Below are positions 1-7,266 of a stretch of DNA of 41,545 nucleotides, piece after piece (the stretch's first letter is position 1; every line of letters begins with the position of its first letter). Location of the stretch: assembly GCA_946615905.1 (NCBI GenBank), contig CAMOIE010000024.1:1-41545 (forward strand), in the 5' to 3' direction. A program made the translations under genes and the position numbers. The DNA comes from an uncultured Treponema sp. (GTDB lineage Bacteria > Spirochaetota > Spirochaetia > Treponematales > Treponemataceae). Below the pieces are notes generated by a model. It ran no database searches. It saw nothing but the letters and a program-made list of their open reading frames with translations, and was not told the origin of the DNA.

Positions 1-9
1 TTTTTTCAT
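1..9 (-). CDS. Start of a gene leaving the left edge (first 3 codons only)
   Basis: The minus strand reads ATG-AAA-AAA into the left edge. An AGGAGGA Shine-Dalgarno lies at 16-22, six bases before the ATG, which is an ideal arrangement. A start of the form Met-Lys-Lys is common for exported proteins, but nothing else of the gene is visible, so no function can be given. Confidence 0.5.
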
Positions 10-352
10 AAAAAATCCTCCTGTTTTTTACGGGGGCATTCCGAACCAACGGTTTTTTTAAATACTCCCAATTCGTTATTAGGATATATCGGAAAATTAT
101 AACGGTCAATACACAAAATTATAAATTTTCCGTCTTTTTTGTTACTTTTTGGAGATTTGGGTTGTTTTGCGTACCATACTGTGATATAATTTTTAAAGTT
201 TTATTAAAAAATCAGCATTTGTAAACCAAAATCTTGCTAACTATCGGTTTACATCTTCTTTTTCCCGTCTATTAAATATCGTTATTTTTCAAATCAAAAA
301 ACCTTTTAAAAATTTCCGAATCAAAGCAAAAAAATGGCGAAAGTACAAACTG
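10..352. other. AT-rich intergenic DNA
   Basis: Very AT-rich sequence with no convincing reading frame. It presumably contains the promoter of the leftward gene that starts at position 9. I see no RNA gene and no clear terminator in it. Confidence 0.4.
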
Positions 353-495
353 TGTCAATACCCCACCCCCAACAGTATGCATCCGCACAAATCAACAACC
401 CCGGGGCAAGCCCGCGGGGTATGTTGGTTCGTAATTGGAATCGCAGTCGGGTTCAATACCCCTTTTACGCCCCAAGGGGCGGGGTATTAAACCCT
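353..495. repeat. GC-rich palindromic repeat block (two hairpins)
   Basis: A GC-rich island in AT-rich surroundings. Hairpin 1 (398-420) has ACCCC/GGGGT ends and a GGGC-AA-GCCC centre. Hairpin 2 (455-488) has an outer stem AATACCCC/GGGGTATT and an inner stem GCCCC-AA-GGGGC. The phrase CAATACCCC also precedes hairpin 1. This looks like a dispersed palindromic element. There is no T-tract, so it is not a canonical terminator. Confidence 0.55.
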
Positions 496-511
496 CCGCA
501 CGAATAAATAA

Positions 512-540
512 TTGCCCCTAATGGAAAAATTTTGTATTTT
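512..540 (+). promoter_or_regulatory. Possible promoter for the NifU-like gene
   Basis: TTGCCC (512-517), a 17-bp spacer, then TATTTT (535-540). This would give a leader of about 20 nt before the ATG at 568, which has its own Shine-Dalgarno. Confidence 0.35.
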
Positions 541-567
541 ATAAGAAACACTTTGACGGAGTTTTAT

Positions 568-807
568 ATGGCAAACAAAGAACTTGAAAAGACAGTCCTC
601 GAAGCCCTCGATATGTTCCGCCCCCAGCTTCAGGCGGACGGTGGCGATATGGAATTCATTTCAATTGACGACGAAAACCGGGTTCATCTGCGCCTGACTG
701 GAGCCTGCGGTTCCTGCCCAATGGCCGTGATGACGCTCAAAATGGGCGTTGAGCGTTACTTGAAAGACGCCTGCCCGGAAATCACAGAAGTCGTTCAGGA
801 AGCATAA
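568..807 (+). CDS. NifU-like C-terminal domain Fe-S scaffold protein
   Basis: A 79-residue protein consisting only of the NifU C-terminal (Nfu) domain, which carries or delivers Fe-S clusters to apoproteins in the cytoplasm. The family hallmarks are visible: an N-terminal helix, the ADGGD motif at residues 23-27, and the cluster-binding pair C47-G-S-C50 followed by a helical tail. I chose the ATG at 568 because ACGGAG lies 8 bases upstream and the Nfu domain starts right there; longer upstream readings have no ribosome site. It is followed after 17 bp by the SlyD-like gene on the same strand, so the two are probably co-transcribed. That pairing fits metal-cofactor handling, but the link is inferred. 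Full-length NifU also has IscU-like and ferredoxin domains, which are absent here. Confidence 0.9.
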   Translation: MANKELEKTVLEALDMFRPQLQADGGDMEFISIDDENRVHLRLTGACGSCPMAVMTLKMGVERYLKDACPEITEVVQEA

Positions 808-824
808 AAAATCTGGAGAAAATC

Positions 825-1379
825 ATGCAAATCGCATCACAAAAAATGGTGAAAATTCACTACACTCTTAAAGACGATTCCGGCACGGTAATCGACAGTT
901 CAATTGACGGAGAGCCGCTTGAATACATGCAGGGAGTCGGCTCTTTGATTCCCGGCCTTGAACGCCAGCTTGAGGGCCACGAGGAAGGGGAAAAGCTTTC
1001 CGTGACGGTCGCCCCGAACGAAGCATACGGCGAGTATGAGGAATCCCTGATTCAAAAGGTTCCCAAAAGCCAGTTCGACCCGGCCTTAAAACTTGAGGAA
1101 GGCCAGCTTTTACAGGCTGACACCGTGAACGGCTCCATCACAGTCCGCGTCAAAAAAATCGACGACGACTCCGTGACCTTGGACTCCAACCACGAGCTTG
1201 CCGGAAAGACCCTTCATTTTGACGTGGAAATCGTCGGCGTGCGCGAGCCAACAGAGCTGGAGTTGAACCAGTACAGCATGAACGATGCCTGTTCCTGCGG
1301 TGGCGGATGCTCCGGCTGCTCAGGCTCCTGCTCAACATGCGGCGGCTCCTGCGGCGAACTCGACGAGGACGACCTGTAA
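825..1379 (+). CDS. slyD: FKBP-type peptidyl-prolyl isomerase, SlyD-like, with Cys-rich tail
   Basis: A 184-residue cytoplasmic FKBP of the SlyD type: a split FKBP domain (about 1-70 and 125-150) around an insert-in-flap chaperone domain (about 70-125). SlyD proteins isomerise prolyl bonds and help insert nickel into metalloenzymes. The C-terminal tail (about 155-176) has seven cysteines separated by Gly and Ser and ends in an acidic patch. The Escherichia coli tail is His-rich, whereas this one has no histidine, so a thiolate metal site (Zn, Ni or Cu) is likely. The start is supported by GGAG at 815-818. It probably shares a transcript with the NifU-like gene. Its stop lies only 2 bp from the stop of the convergent shikimate kinase gene. 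Confidence 0.88.
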   Translation: MQIASQKMVKIHYTLKDDSGTVIDSSIDGEPLEYMQGVGSLIPGLERQLEGHEEGEKLSVTVAPNEAYGEYEESLIQKVPKSQFDPALKLEEGQLLQADTVNGSITVRVKKIDDDSVTLDSNHELAGKTLHFDVEIVGVREPTELELNQYSMNDACSCGGGCSGCSGSCSTCGGSCGELDEDDL

Positions 1380-1381
1380 AA

Positions 1382-1966
1382 CTAAATATTCACGGCTTCG
1401 AGAATGGCCTGCATGTTGACAATCGGCGGGTCGGCGGTCATTTTGACGGTAAAATCCGCCAGAGCTGAATACTTTTTCTCGCGGTCAACGTAAAATTCAT
1501 GGAAAATCCTGCGGATGTCATCTTCATTCGCGGGATTTTTTTTTGCAATGTAAGCCGGAAGATTCGTAAAAGCACCGGTCTCGTCAAATTCAGCCTCATT
1601 CACGATTCTGTCAGCGGCAGTTTTTTCACCGGAATCTAAAAAAATGAATTTTCCCTGGGATTTTAATGTTTGGACGGCAGCAGGATTCTCGCAGATTCCA
1701 CCGCCTGTCGCGATTACGGCTTTTACCGTGAATTTGCTTTCTTTTTTTGAATTTTTAATTGCTGAAATGATTTCCTGACAGGCAAGGCGCTCCGCCTTTT
1801 TAAATGCGTCCTGCCCTTCTGTCGAATAGATTTCGCGGGGGGATTTTCCGCTCAGTTTTTTCACAAAATCGTCAGTGTCGAATACCGGGCAGGAAAAATG
1901 CGCCCCAAGAAATTTTGACTGCGTGGATTTTCCGCAGTGCTTAATGCCCGTAAGAATCAAAATCAT
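1382..1966 (-). CDS. aroK: Shikimate kinase
   Basis: A 194-residue P-loop kinase that phosphorylates shikimate at O3 in aromatic amino acid synthesis. Visible motifs are the Walker A loop GIKHCGKST (residues 7-15), the shikimate-site acidic motif FDTDD (29-33), an FKKAE stretch (55-59) where most members have an FRxxE, and the Gly-rich motif ATGGG (86-90). Length is slightly above the usual 165-180. The Arg-to-Lys change in the FRxxE motif is unusual; that Arg normally contacts shikimate, so activity should be considered likely rather than certain. The start codon sits 6 bases after a TATAAT box with no Shine-Dalgarno, suggesting a leaderless mRNA. Confidence 0.82.
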   Translation of the reverse strand: MILILTGIKHCGKSTQSKFLGAHFSCPVFDTDDFVKKLSGKSPREIYSTEGQDAFKKAERLACQEIISAIKNSKKESKFTVKAVIATGGGICENPAAVQTLKSQGKFIFLDSGEKTAADRIVNEAEFDETGAFTNLPAYIAKKNPANEDDIRRIFHEFYVDREKKYSALADFTVKMTADPPIVNMQAILEAVNI

Positions 1967-1972
1967 ACGGAC

Positions 1973-2002
1973 ATTATAACCTATTTTACGGTCTGCTTTC
2001 CA
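1973..2002 (-). promoter_or_regulatory. Promoter of aroK placing +1 at the start codon
   Basis: A perfect -10 hexamer TATAAT (1978-1973 on the minus strand) ends 6 bases before the aroK ATG. A weaker TGGAAA lies 18 bases upstream. With normal -10 to +1 spacing, transcription would begin at the A of the ATG. Confidence 0.5.
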
Positions 2003-2757
2003 CCGGCATTTTTCGCCATCGCGAGCGCGGAGGCATCGTTTCCAGAATAGAATCTGACGACATCTGAATTGAACTGATTCTCCACATAGCCACGGTAATT
2101 TGAAATCTTGGCCACATAGTTAAGCGTATGCTGGGGGGTCTGATTCTTCTTCACGCGGGCGGCTCCGGCATTGTACATGGCAAGACCTGTGATTTCGTTC
2201 CCGGCGATGTCCATGCAGTAGCGCAAGTGGGTCATTCCGTATTTTGCGGAAGTCTCCGGGTCAAAGAAGTCCTCCTCGTCCAGTCTCGGAAAAGAAGCTG
2301 AATTTAGCTGGAAAAGCCCCCGGTCAATCGTCGAATTCGTGTTTTTGTTGACGGCGTTCGGCTTGAAGTGACTCTCCACATACGCCAGAGAAAACGCGAG
2401 CGAAAGGGGAATGTCGTTTTTGTCGGCATTCTCAAGAATCGCTGTGGCAACGCGGCGGCTGCCGGTCAAGTGGGTGTAGAACCATTCAACTGCCGGGCGG
2501 GACTGGGGCTGCCTGTAAAGGGCGAGACCGTTGTCATCCTCAGGAGAATAGTCATCGGCATAATCAGTTTTAAAAGCTGCAAGTTCGGATTCGTCAGAAA
2601 AATCAGTGAAAAATGATGTGTAAGAATTGAATTCAGAACTTTTTTCTTCCGCAGGCTCTGTAACAGGAATGCACAAAAATACAGCAAGGCAAGCACCCAA
2701 AAACAAAAGGCTCACCGCGAGAGTTCCCTGCATAAGTTTTGACGTTGTTGTACTCAT
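1981..2757 (-). CDS. Lytic transglycosylase (SLT domain), membrane-anchored
   Basis: A 258-residue murein-cleaving enzyme. Residues 10-30 form a hydrophobic signal anchor, residues 31-100 are a low-complexity linker, and the SLT/lysozyme-like domain runs from about 105 to 230. The catalytic glutamate is E128 in the AYVESHF motif, followed by GLFQLN (147-152) and YNAG (195-198), the standard SLT motif order. It should act in the periplasm on peptidoglycan turnover. It ends 14 bp before the shikimate kinase start; the two promoters appear independent. The start codon follows a TTGACT-18-TATCAT promoter by 6 bases, with no Shine-Dalgarno. Confidence 0.88.
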   Translation of the reverse strand: MSTTTSKLMQGTLAVSLLFLGACLAVFLCIPVTEPAEEKSSEFNSYTSFFTDFSDESELAAFKTDYADDYSPEDDNGLALYRQPQSRPAVEWFYTHLTGSRRVATAILENADKNDIPLSLAFSLAYVESHFKPNAVNKNTNSTIDRGLFQLNSASFPRLDEEDFFDPETSAKYGMTHLRYCMDIAGNEITGLAMYNAGAARVKKNQTPQHTLNYVAKISNYRGYVENQFNSDVVRFYSGNDASALAMAKNAGGKQTVK

Positions 2758-2763
2758 AATAAA

Positions 2764-2793
2764 ATGATATTCCGCATTTGATTTTTAAGTCAA
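2764..2793 (-). promoter_or_regulatory. Promoter of the lytic transglycosylase gene (leaderless arrangement)
   Basis: On the minus strand, TTGACT (2793-2788), an 18-bp spacer, TATCAT (2769-2764), then 6 bases to the ATG at 2757. No ribosome site lies in between, so the mRNA probably starts at the initiation codon. Confidence 0.55.
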
Positions 2794-2877
2794 TGGAGAT
2801 ATTAGAAAATTTGCGTTTTTTTCGTAAAAAATCCCGATATTTCGCATTGCTTTGCAAAGAACAACAAACGCTGCAAA

Positions 2878-3300
2878 CTAATACAAGACTACGGACGCTC
2901 CCAAAGGCTCTTTCGCAAAGAAAACATAGTGACCGTGCTTTTCGAGGAGGGCTTCCTGATAGTCAGCGGCATTCGCTTTGACTTGCGCGGGAATCGCAAA
3001 GCCGATTACGGAACGGCAGTCCTTTATGCGGCGGGCGCAGTGCTTCATCGCGGCGGTAAACTGTTCTGCTCCGCCATCCTTGTCGAATTCCGGCTCTATA
3101 AAGACGAATTTTCCGTCTGACTCAAGAGACTTCAAGTCCTCGCGCAATTTCGCCAAGAATTCCTCGTTATATTCTTCAGGATTACCCTCGACATCCGACC
3201 ATTTGACCGGAAAAACCATTTCTTTTGAAAGGGGAACTTCTTCTCCAGAGAGTTTAAAAAGTTTATTTTCTTTTGCTTCAAAGAGTTTTTCGAGTTTCAT
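2878..3300 (-). CDS. Uncharacterised 140-residue protein
   Basis: I do not recognise this family. The protein is soluble, with no signal peptide or membrane segment and an even mix of acidic and basic residues. Segments predicted as a helix (about 48-60), a strand-like VFIEPEF (66-72), and a helix with C88 and C95 suggest a compact alpha/beta fold, possibly a nucleotide- or macrodomain-like scaffold; that is a guess. Coding is supported by length, by codon use like the neighbours, and by an excellent promoter (TTGAAT-17-TAAAAT) whose -10 box ends 6 bases before the ATG. It lies between the transglycosylase and the PTS EIIA gene, all on the minus strand and each with its own promoter. Confidence 0.72.
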   Translation of the reverse strand: MKLEKLFEAKENKLFKLSGEEVPLSKEMVFPVKWSDVEGNPEEYNEEFLAKLREDLKSLESDGKFVFIEPEFDKDGGAEQFTAAMKHCARRIKDCRSVIGFAIPAQVKANAADYQEALLEKHGHYVFFAKEPLGASVVLY

Positions 3301-3306
3301 GCCTTG

Positions 3307-3335
3307 ATTTTAGTTGAAAGGAATAAAAGATTCAA
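3307..3335 (-). promoter_or_regulatory. Promoter of the 140-residue protein (leaderless arrangement)
   Basis: Minus strand: TTGAAT (3335-3330), 17 bp, TAAAAT (3312-3307), 6 bases, ATG. Identical boxes and spacing are found in front of purL (32868-32896). Confidence 0.6.
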
Positions 3336-3351
3336 CGAATTCCCAAGAGGA

Positions 3352-3382
3352 CAAAAAAAATCCCGGAGCAAAAACTCCGGGA
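3352..3382 (-). terminator. Rho-independent terminator of the PTS EIIA gene
   Basis: The inverted repeat TCCCGGAG/CTCCGGGA (3361-3368 and 3375-3382) with a 6-base loop is followed on the minus strand by a run of T (3360-3352). It lies 20 bp beyond the stop of the EIIA gene. Confidence 0.85.
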
Positions 3383-3402
3383 CCCAACGAACCAAATAGA
3401 AA

Positions 3403-3849
3403 CTATTCAGTAAGGATTTTGATAACTTCAGCCTTGTCCTGTGTGTTCAAAATCTGGGCGCGTTTTTCTGCGCTCTTGAAGAGCAGAGAAACTTCTGCCA
3501 AGAACTGAAGGTGAGGGCCAGTCTTGTTGACCGGAGAAAGAGTCATAATGAAGATGCGGCACGGTTCCTGGTCAAGAGAGTCAAATGCGACAGGATTGTC
3601 AGAAATTCCAATGCAGGCAACCAAGTCTGATACAGTATCAGTCTTGCCATGAGGAATTGCAATACCATGCTTCATACCGGTTGACATTTTGCGTTCGCGG
3701 TCAAGCACACATTCACGGGCAGCAGCTTTGTCAGTTACTTTGCCAGCTTTAACCAAAATATCGAGCATCTCGTCGATGATTTCTTCTTTTGTCTTTCCTT
3801 TGAGATGCAGCTCCACCGTTTCTGGTGTTAATACAGTTCTTAAGTCCAT
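3403..3849 (-). CDS. ptsN: PTS EIIA type-2 domain protein (PtsN/fructose EIIA-like)
   Basis: A 148-residue single-domain EIIA of the fructose/nitrogen class. The phosphoryl-accepting histidine is H67 in GIAIPHGKT, and the fold-typical LDRERKMSTGM stretch precedes it. Such stand-alone EIIA proteins are phosphorylated by HPr or NPr and mostly regulate rather than transport; no EIIB or EIIC gene is near, which favours a regulatory role. The gene is monocistronic: its own promoter TTGACT-17-TAGTAT lies 6 bases before the ATG (no Shine-Dalgarno), and a strong terminator follows the stop. Distinguishing PtsN from a fructose EIIA needs phylogeny. Confidence 0.88.
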   Translation of the reverse strand: MDLRTVLTPETVELHLKGKTKEEIIDEMLDILVKAGKVTDKAAARECVLDRERKMSTGMKHGIAIPHGKTDTVSDLVACIGISDNPVAFDSLDQEPCRIFIMTLSPVNKTGPHLQFLAEVSLLFKSAEKRAQILNTQDKAEVIKILTE

Positions 3850-3855
3850 ACTAAA

Positions 3856-3884
3856 ATACTAAGTTCATTCTCTCTAAAAGTCAA
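3856..3884 (-). promoter_or_regulatory. Promoter of the PTS EIIA gene (leaderless arrangement)
   Basis: Minus strand: TTGACT (3884-3879), 17 bp, TAGTAT (3861-3856), 6 bases, ATG at 3849. No Shine-Dalgarno is present. Confidence 0.55.
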
Positions 3885-4033
3885 GAAAAAAAATCTTAAA
3901 TCTCTAAATCGATAACAATATATTTTAAGTCTGAATATTATAAATAAAGAACTGAATTTTATAAAAAATATTTCACGCAGATTTACAGGGCTATCATAAG
4001 CGTCCGAAACCTTGACGCATTGGAGTACGCCTA

Positions 4034-4213
4034 ATGCCAACGTATCTTCAGGCCGGGGGCTATAAAATCTATTTTTGGTCAAATGAAAACGCAGAGCCAG
4101 TTCATTTTCATGTCACAAAGGGAAATCCGCAAGAAAATGACACAAAGGTCTGGCTTTTGTCCGGCGGTTCTTTTTTGCTGGCCCACAACAAGCGGCAGGG
4201 ATTGCTGGGTTGA
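4034..4213 (+). pseudogene. Truncated DUF4160-like gene
   Basis: This 59-codon frame starts MPTYLQAGGYKIYFW and contains EPVHFHVTKG, which matches the N-terminal half of DUF4160 proteins (typical beginning MPTI..., then P-HFHV). Intact members are usually about 80 residues and often pair with DUF2442 in toxin-antitoxin-like modules. Here the frame ends at a TGA inside a palindromic repeat block that starts around 4190, and no DUF2442 partner follows. I read it as a gene cut off by repeat insertion. The bases before the ATG show no good Shine-Dalgarno. Function is not assignable. Confidence 0.6.
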
Positions 4214-4315
4214 TGTCGTCTTCCTTGACTCCATCAACCCGACACAAATCGCAAGGCGATTTCTGTCTTTGACTTTCGCCGCCATCCTTGGCGGCAGGGA
4301 TTGGAGGGGCGTTAG
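4190..4315. repeat. Palindrome-rich repeat block left of a REP pair
   Basis: Contains a hairpin GGGTTGATG/CATCAACCC (4207-4240), a perfect hairpin AAATCGC-AAG-GCGATTT (4249-4265) and two copies of GCGGCAGGGATTG. The phrase ACCCGACACAAATCGC recurs near 16151, so this is a dispersed family. It has no coding potential and interrupts the DUF4160-like frame. Confidence 0.6.
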
Positions 4316-4437
4316 TTGGGGCTGTCTAACAAGTTCGCAGAATGCGGTCATTGAGCCTGTCGAAATGACATTTGCCACTATAGATGGTGGTTTCGACAAG
4401 CTCAACCACCATTTTGCTACATTTGGGACAGCCCCAA
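4316..4437. repeat. REP pair (BIME-like) with 11-bp terminal inverted repeats
   Basis: Two palindromes in inverted orientation: 4347-4369 (stem GTCATT/AATGAC around GAGCCTGTCGA) and 4386-4410 (stem GGTGGTT/AACCACC around TCGACAAGCTC). The two loop cores are the same sequence read on opposite strands. The pair is enclosed by TTGGGGCTGTC (4316-4326) and its exact complement GACAGCCCCAA (4427-4437). The same architecture recurs at 9101-9204 and 28630-28763. GC-rich, repeat-like sequence continues to about 4500 on the right. Confidence 0.8.
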
Positions 4438-4530
4438 TGAGGGTTACCGAACCCCGAAAAGCCCGACGACGCAAAGCGGCGGCCGCCCGAATTCAAAATC
4501 CCTTCACTGTTCACTGACAGGCATTCACTA

Positions 4531-4536
4531 TATAAT
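4531..4536 (+). promoter_or_regulatory. -10 box directly before the acidic-protein gene
   Basis: Perfect TATAAT followed by 6 bases and the ATG at 4543. No good -35 hexamer is visible (TGTTCA at 4508-4513 is the nearest at 17-bp spacing). No Shine-Dalgarno is at a useful distance. Confidence 0.45.
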
Positions 4537-4542
4537 ATCGGA

Positions 4543-5022
4543 ATGGACTCACTCGACAAATTCAACGCTGACATGCAGCGAATCATAAAACACGACAGGG
4601 CTTCAAACGGGGGCCGCTACGACGGAAAACGGGCTGCCCGCTCAATCGCGGACTTTTTTATTCAGGCAAACCGCGACAAGGAATCTCTCGCTTCAAGCGC
4701 GGCGGACTACTGGCTTAACGAATACATCCTGGCTTCCGCTGATATGGAAAAGGAGCCGACCGAAGACCACCGGGAAAAACTTTTGGCGATTCAGGCTTTT
4801 TTTGACGGAGATGAAGAAAATCTTTCCGCCCTTGACGACCACGACTTTTCGGAATTGCGGGACGAGGTGAACGCTGAGGCGGAAGACTTGGACTTGGACG
4901 ACTTGCAGAAGATGATGGGGATTCTCGTCAGCAAGGGGGCCATGGGGTCTGGCGACTCGGATTCTGACTTTGACGATGACGACATTGATGACGATGATTT
5001 TGACGAAGAGGATTGGAAATAA
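4543..5022 (+). CDS. Uncharacterised protein with highly acidic C-terminal tail
   Basis: A 159-residue soluble protein I do not recognise. Residues 1-95 are helical with mixed charge. From about residue 96 it becomes acidic, with a helical LDLDDLQKMMGIL segment (about 116-128), and the last 25 residues are almost only Asp, Glu and Ser. Such tails often bind basic partners or metal, or act as flexible solubility tags. There is no signal peptide or membrane segment. The stop codon is 5 bp before the radical SAM ATG, so the two genes are almost certainly one transcript; whether this protein is a partner or substrate of that enzyme is unknown. Initiation follows a TATAAT box by 6 bases. Confidence 0.72.
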   Translation: MDSLDKFNADMQRIIKHDRASNGGRYDGKRAARSIADFFIQANRDKESLASSAADYWLNEYILASADMEKEPTEDHREKLLAIQAFFDGDEENLSALDDHDFSELRDEVNAEAEDLDLDDLQKMMGILVSKGAMGSGDSDSDFDDDDIDDDDFDEEDWK

Positions 5023-5027
5023 TTTTC

Positions 5028-6041
5028 ATGTCCGAAGAAATTTCTAAATTTTACGAAAAATGCCTGCAATGCCCAAGAAAATGCGGGGTCAACCGGGCTG
5101 CCGGAAAATCGGCTTTTTGCGGGGAAGACTCGTCGATAAAAATCGCCCTCGCCTGCCTGCACTTTGGAGAAGAGCCGCTGATTACAGTCCACAATGGGAG
5201 CGGAACGATTTTTTTGACCGGCTGCAACTTGCGCTGCGCATTTTGCCAGAACTACCAGATAAGTCAGCAGGGCATGGGAAAAGCTATATCTATAGAAGAA
5301 TTCGCTGAAATTTGCCTTAAATTGCAGGATATTGGGGCTGAAAACATAAATTTGGTCACTGGAAGCCACCATATTCCGGCACTCGCGCGGGGCTTGGAAG
5401 AGGCTAAAAAGCGGGGGCTTAAGCTGCCAGTCTGCTGGAATTCCTCTGGCTACGACTCTGTTGAAATGCTCAAAATGCTTGACGGCCTGGTTACGGTCTG
5501 GCTGCCGGACTTTAAGACCCTCTCCCCCGCCCTGGCAAAGGAGCTTTGCGCCGCTGCCGACTATCCAGAGACTGCGGAATCCGCCCTCAAATGGATGATT
5601 GACCACAATCCTCTCAAAATCACCAGCGTGGAAAAAAACGGCGTTAAAAAAGACAAGATTTTGCAGGGGGTGATTATCCGCCACCTCTTTTTGCCCGGAC
5701 GCTTTGCGGAGACCGCCGATGTTCTCGACTGGCTCAAGCACAACGCCGACGGAAAAGCGATAATTTCACTTATGCTGCAATACACGCCCGTTCCCTTCAA
5801 GGACGAGGCAGACAGGCTTGAAAGGCGCAAAAAGGCTCTGGCCGCGATTGAGAACCGCCTTGTCAGCCAGTCCGAGGACTTGGACTTGCGGGACTTAATC
5901 GACGCTTACGACTTTGAATGGCTCTTTTATCAGGATTTGAGCGATGACACTTCCTGGCTCCCCGACTTCAACCGCCAGCAGCCATTCTCCAACGCATTAA
6001 GCAAAACAATTTGGCATTGGAAAAGCGGCATGGAGAAATAA
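5028..6041 (+). CDS. Radical SAM protein, PflA-like (COG1313 type)
   Basis: A 337-residue radical SAM enzyme. The SAM-binding cluster motif is C66-N-L-R-C70-A-F-C73. An additional N-terminal cysteine set (C12, C15, C19, C31) suggests a second metal or Fe-S site, typical of the PflX/COG1313 group annotated as pyruvate formate-lyase activating enzyme-like. The N-terminal extension and the following TGCNLRC context match that group; the true substrate is unknown. I prefer the ATG at 5028 (MSEEISKFYE) over an upstream TTG that would overlap the previous gene; GAGGA at 5008-5012 is the nearest ribosome-site candidate. A strong bidirectional terminator begins at the stop codon. No glycyl-radical enzyme gene lies in the window. 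Confidence 0.85.
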   Translation: MSEEISKFYEKCLQCPRKCGVNRAAGKSAFCGEDSSIKIALACLHFGEEPLITVHNGSGTIFLTGCNLRCAFCQNYQISQQGMGKAISIEEFAEICLKLQDIGAENINLVTGSHHIPALARGLEEAKKRGLKLPVCWNSSGYDSVEMLKMLDGLVTVWLPDFKTLSPALAKELCAAADYPETAESALKWMIDHNPLKITSVEKNGVKKDKILQGVIIRHLFLPGRFAETADVLDWLKHNADGKAIISLMLQYTPVPFKDEADRLERRKKALAAIENRLVSQSEDLDLRDLIDAYDFEWLFYQDLSDDTSWLPDFNRQQPFSNALSKTIWHWKSGMEK

Positions 6042-6074
6042 AAAAATGGTCTGTCATCTGGCAGACCATTTTTT
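6041..6074. terminator. Bidirectional terminator between radical SAM gene and serA
   Basis: A perfect 13-bp stem AAAAAATGGTCTG/CAGACCATTTTTT (6041-6053 and 6062-6074) with an 8-base loop. It has a T-run on either strand and so can serve both convergent transcripts. Confidence 0.9.
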
Positions 6075-6087
6075 GTTTAAAGCAAAA

Positions 6088-7266
6088 CTAGTTGAAAATC
6101 GGGCGGACGTTGATTACGTCAGCGATTCCGGCGAGTTTGCGGAGGGTTTCTTCGCTTATCTTGCCGTCAACGTCGATGATGTTGTAGGCCAAATCGTTGC
6201 GGTTCTGGTTGACCATTCCCGCGATGTTGAGTTTTGCGTCTCCCAAAATCGTAGTGAATTTTGAAATCAAGCCGGGCTGGTTTTTGTGGCTGATGCAGAG
6301 GCGGGTTCCATTGGCGGGAATTGCCTGATCCATAGTGGTTTTGGGGAAGTTGACGGAATTCGTGATGTTTCCTGACTCCAAGAAGTCGCGGAGCTCCTTT
6401 ACGGCCATGACCGCGCAGTTGTCTTCCGCTTCGGGAGTTGACGCGCCCAAATGCGGCAGACAGATTACCTTGTCGCACTTCAAAAGCTCCTCGTCGGCGA
6501 AATCCGTTACGAGAGTGGCGACCTTGCCTGATTTGATTCCTTCGAGAATATCGGCGTTGTTTACAAGTCCGCCACGGGCAAAGTTGATGATTCTGACTCC
6601 GTCCTTCATCGTTTTGATTGAAGACGCGTTAATCATTCCCTTTGTATCGTCAGTCTGGGGAACGTGGACTGTGATGTAGTCTGACTTTGCGTAGACCAAA
6701 TCCAAAGTCTCGGCGTGCTGGACTTTCTGGTTCAGTCTCCATGCAGCTGCGACTGAGAGGAAGGGGTCATATCCGACTACATTCATACCCAATTCAATCG
6801 CTGTGTTCGCGACCATGGCACCGATTGCGCCAAGTCCGATTACGCCCAAAGTCTTTCCCTTGAGTTCAGGGCCGACGAACTGAGATTTGCCTTTTTCTGC
6901 GAGGGCGGGGATTTCGTCACCTTTTCCGGCCAAGCCTGCGACCCACTTGTTGGCCGCGATTACCGGGCGGCTGGAAATCAAAATTGCGAGGATGACCAAT
7001 TCCTTTACGGCGTTTGCGTTTGCGCCCGGAGTGTTAAAGACGACAACGCCTTTTTCAGTAAGCTCTGGAATCGGAATGTTGTTTGTTCCGGCACCTGCGC
7101 GGGCGACGGCCTTTACGGTTGTCGGAATAGTCATAGAGTGCATTTCCGCTGAGCGGACTAAAATCGCGTCAGGATTGTTGATATCTGTTGCGACCTCGTA
7201 ATTGTCGCGTGGAAAATTCTCCAGTCCAACCGGGCTGATTTTGTTTAATGTCTGAATCTTATACAT
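6088..7266 (-). CDS. serA: D-3-phosphoglycerate dehydrogenase
   Basis: A 392-residue NAD-dependent enzyme that oxidises 3-phosphoglycerate, the first step of serine synthesis. Visible features are the NAD-binding GLGAIG (144-149), the catalytic Arg in NFARGGL, the Glu in DFADEE, the His in CLPHLGAS, and a C-terminal ACT domain (about 318-392) that usually senses serine. I place the start at 7266 (MYKIQTLNKI) because AGGAG lies 7 bases upstream and family members start here. The frame is open for another 110 codons upstream, through a GIY-YIG domain, so a fused product is formally possible. With serC upstream on the same strand this is a serC-serA operon interrupted by the GIY-YIG insertion. 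Confidence 0.93.
   Translation of the reverse strand: MYKIQTLNKISPVGLENFPRDNYEVATDINNPDAILVRSAEMHSMTIPTTVKAVARAGAGTNNIPIPELTEKGVVVFNTPGANANAVKELVILAILISSRPVIAANKWVAGLAGKGDEIPALAEKGKSQFVGPELKGKTLGVIGLGAIGAMVANTAIELGMNVVGYDPFLSVAAAWRLNQKVQHAETLDLVYAKSDYITVHVPQTDDTKGMINASSIKTMKDGVRIINFARGGLVNNADILEGIKSGKVATLVTDFADEELLKCDKVICLPHLGASTPEAEDNCAVMAVKELRDFLESGNITNSVNFPKTTMDQAIPANGTRLCISHKNQPGLISKFTTILGDAKLNIAGMVNQNRNDLAYNIIDVDGKISEETLRKLAGIADVINVRPIFN

Noticed and set aside
353..495. Rho-independent terminator or riboswitch at the GC-rich hairpins
   Set aside because: No T-tract follows the stems, and I recognise no riboswitch core; a dispersed repeat fits better.
3840..4082. 80-codon minus-strand frame between ptsN and the DUF4160 fragment
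   Set aside because: It is AT-rich, overlaps the ptsN promoter and lies opposite the better supported DUF4160 frame.
4791..5741. Long minus-strand frame (316 codons) opposite the acidic and radical SAM genes
   Set aside because: Its serine-rich part is the antisense of Asp/Glu codons, and the plus-strand proteins have clear motifs.
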